The notes below the pieces were generated by a model that made no database searches, was not told the origin of the DNA, and was given only the letters and a program-made list of their open reading frames with translations. This document shows, piece after piece, positions 62,362 through 64,000 of a DNA stretch of 64,000 nt; within the stretch, counting starts at the first letter, position 1; each line of letters opens with the position of its first letter. The translations under genes and the position numbers were made by a program. Source of the DNA: Acidobacteriaceae bacterium (GTDB lineage Bacteria > Acidobacteriota > Terriglobia > Terriglobales > Acidobacteriaceae); NCBI GenBank assembly GCA_003151335.1, contig PLXE01000105.1, forward strand, positions 1 through 64,000. The letters run 5' to 3'.

Positions 62362-62904
62362 TCACCGCTGTTTGAACCTGTCCAGAAACTTGAAGACCAA
62401 TATGCCGATCACGGCGTTGGCCAGCGCGGAAATGGCCACGTGGCTCCAACTCCACTGCTGCACCTGGCCCAGCAGGCCATGCGCCACGCCGTAATAGATC
62501 CCCTGGTGGGCCACGAAAAAGATGTAGGTGATGATGAAGCGTGAGCCGGGATTCTCCACGTCAATTTTCAGGCCCAGCGAAGACGCCGAGTACCCGATGA
62601 TCGTCAAGGCGATGCCGTACATACCCAACGGATGGCTGGGGCCGGCGAAGAGGTCTTGCATCAGGCCGATCGCGCAGCCGGTGAGGCATCCGCTGATCGG
62701 ATTGCGCCGGGCCACCGCGAAGAAGATGGTGACCATGAAGGGCAAATTGATCGCCGCCAAGAATGGAATCTTCCCCAGAACGAAGATCTGGATCAGCACC
62801 GCAACCAGTGGGATGAAGATGATCGCCGGCCAACCGAACTCGTACACTGCGACTTGGTCGCGCGAGGTGAGGCTTCCCCGGAATGGCATGACTCGGCTGG
62901 TCAC
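62362..62904 (-). CDS. mreD: Rod-shape-determining protein MreD
   Basis: A 180-residue membrane protein with about five hydrophobic segments matching MreD (FMVTIFFAVARRNPISGCLTG, GLMQDLFAGPSHPLGMYG seen in pieces). It anchors the MreB/MreC/PBP2/RodA complex. The GTG at 62904 overlaps the mreC stop as GTGA; an ATG at 62889 is the alternative. About 215 bp separates it from mrdA; I see nothing certain in that gap. Confidence 0.88.
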   Translation of the reverse strand: MTSRVMPFRGSLTSRDQVAVYEFGWPAIIFIPLVAVLIQIFVLGKIPFLAAINLPFMVTIFFAVARRNPISGCLTGCAIGLMQDLFAGPSHPLGMYGIALTIIGYSASSLGLKIDVENPGSRFIITYIFFVAHQGIYYGVAHGLLGQVQQWSWSHVAISALANAVIGILVFKFLDRFKQR

Positions 62905-64000
62905 TGCGGTGGCTGCTCTCCGTTAGGCGGCGTCGAAGGCTGCTGTGGATTGGTATTTGGCGTCTGCTCCGGAGCCGGTTTGGATTGCTTCGACGGAGGC
63001 GGCGTCTGGTTTCCATTCGCGGGGCGGTTCGCCGGCGATGGACCGGGCGCGGGCGCGCTGGTGTTCGCATGTGGCGCAGTTGCCGTTCCAGTACCGTTGA
63101 GTGGTTTCGCAACTGTCCCAGCGGGACGTGTCCCACTGGCCGCCGCAGGTTTCGGCGCTTTCGGCGCTCCTGCACTTCCCGCCGTCGTACCCGACGGCGC
63201 GCCATGCGCAGCCGTCGCTGCTCCGTTGGGCTTGGGAGCAGCCGGGGACAAACCGCCAATCGCTGGCTTGTTCGCGGCTGGAGTTGCCGCCGCACCGGCA
63301 TGAGCAGCGGCTGTTCCTGTCGCGGGAGTAGCTCCAGGTGTGGTTCCACTCGCTGCCCCAGGTTTCGGCTTTCCAGTGGCGTCGACCTCGGGCTTTGCGG
63401 GAACGGTCGGCAGGCGTTCGGCCAAAATATCGGATGCGCGGAGCGGCCCCAAATCCTTGCCGTCCGGCATCCTCTCCGTTATTTTCGTGACGATCAACAC
63501 TTCCTCTACCTGATCGAGTCGGGCCGACGGAACCACGCGAATGTTCAGGAACAGGTCCTTGCCGGGCTCAACCGAGACGACTTTGCCGACCGGCAGCCCT
63601 TTGGGAAAGATTCGGTCTCCCCCGCTGGTAATCACCTCTTCGCCGGGTTCCACCTTCTCGTCGCTCATGACGTATTGCAGGGTAGTCACGCCGTTCGACG
63701 ATCCTCTCAAGATGCCCTGCAGGCGTGAGGATTTCAGCGCAGCGCCCACTCCGCTAAATTGATCGTTGATCGGCAATACCTGCGAGGAGTCGGGAAAGAC
63801 TTGCACGATCTTGCCCACGATACCGGCCGGCGTGATGACCGCCATATCCGGCTTGATGCCATCCTTCAATCCTTTATCCAAGTACAGAATGCGCGATTGC
63901 TCGCTGCCACTGGTGCCGATGACCTGGGCCGCGACCGTGGTATCGACGTACTGCTCCTTGAAGGCGAGCAGGGCCTGGATGCGGCGCGCCATGCGCGCGT
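62901..64000 (-). CDS. mreC: Rod-shape-determining protein MreC (5' end outside window)
   Basis: The C-terminal 366 or so residues of MreC; the frame is open through the right edge, so the signal/anchor and most of the coiled coil are missing here. The visible part has the end of the coiled coil (ALLAFKEQY), the paired beta-domains (SRILYLDKGLKDGI, VITPAGIVGKIVQVFPDSS, GEEVITSGGDRIFPKGLPVG in pieces), and then about 165 residues rich in Pro, Ala, Gly and Thr. The tail is far longer than in model MreC proteins and low in complexity. MreC organises PBP2 in the periplasm. It overlaps mreD. Confidence 0.92.
   Translation of the reverse strand, partial: ARMARRIQALLAFKEQYVDTTVAAQVIGTSGSEQSRILYLDKGLKDGIKPDMAVITPAGIVGKIVQVFPDSSQVLPINDQFSGVGAALKSSRLQGILRGSSNGVTTLQYVMSDEKVEPGEEVITSGGDRIFPKGLPVGKVVSVEPGKDLFLNIRVVPSARLDQVEEVLIVTKITERMPDGKDLGPLRASDILAERLPTVPAKPEVDATGKPKPGAASGTTPGATPATGTAAAHAGAAATPAANKPAIGGLSPAAPKPNGAATAAHGAPSGTTAGSAGAPKAPKPAAASGTRPAGTVAKPLNGTGTATAPHANTSAPAPGPSPANRPANGNQTPPPSKQSKPAPEQTPNTNPQQPSTPPNGEQPPQ

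Overview
The window looks like the chromosome of an Acidobacteriota (Terriglobia-like) bacterium. The pointers are family-level: an acidobacterial-type VWFA protein, a large Oar-like TonB-dependent receptor with an N-terminal carboxypeptidase-regulatory domain, a PEP-CTERM protein, TMTC-like TPR membrane proteins in tandem, a MoaD-MoaE fusion, and short interspersed palindromes with a CTRAAG centre. The DNA is GC-rich. I see no rRNA, tRNA or CRISPR array.

1-9.7 kb is accessory and mosaic. A leftward five-gene operon with start/stop overlaps (142-3142) encodes a candidate single-strand annealing protein, a possible ssDNA-binding protein, a PD-(D/E)XK/Fe-S nuclease, an unknown protein and a small HNH nuclease. 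It is divergent from a small ribbon-helix-helix protein. Next come a VapBC-like toxin-antitoxin pair, a 57-bp relic of a second copy of the recombination operon, a kinase fragment fused to a lipoprotein signal, and a three-gene module of unknown function (5816-8543) between 77-bp direct repeats. A third partial repeat abuts a truncated vapC.

9.8-31 kb holds two tandem TMTC-like genes and then a leftward housekeeping block: rnj, alpha/beta hydrolase, threonine dehydratase, SH3 protein, uppP, ftsK, pgsA, AMMECR1. These are followed by ecsC-like, RibD-C reductase, a peroxiredoxin with an in-frame UGA at its first redox-active position (probable selenoprotein), an M28 peptidase, a PEP-CTERM protein and ligA.

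31-48 kb holds a HAD hydrolase, DUF302, an RsbU-like phosphatase and a tricarboxylic-acid cluster (degenerate HD protein, MmgE/PrpD, single-chain aconitase, ICDH/IPMDH, CitD-CitE fusion, CitF). A three-domain acyl-activating/acyl-transferring enzyme, a GT39-like membrane protein and a DUF3467 protein follow.

48-64 kb holds the TonB-dependent receptor with a clear terminator, an exported protein, a VWFA protein, MoaD-MoaE, and the cell-shape cluster mreC-mreD-mrdA-rodA followed by RNase E/G with a roughly 480-residue insertion in its S1 domain. mreC runs off the right edge.
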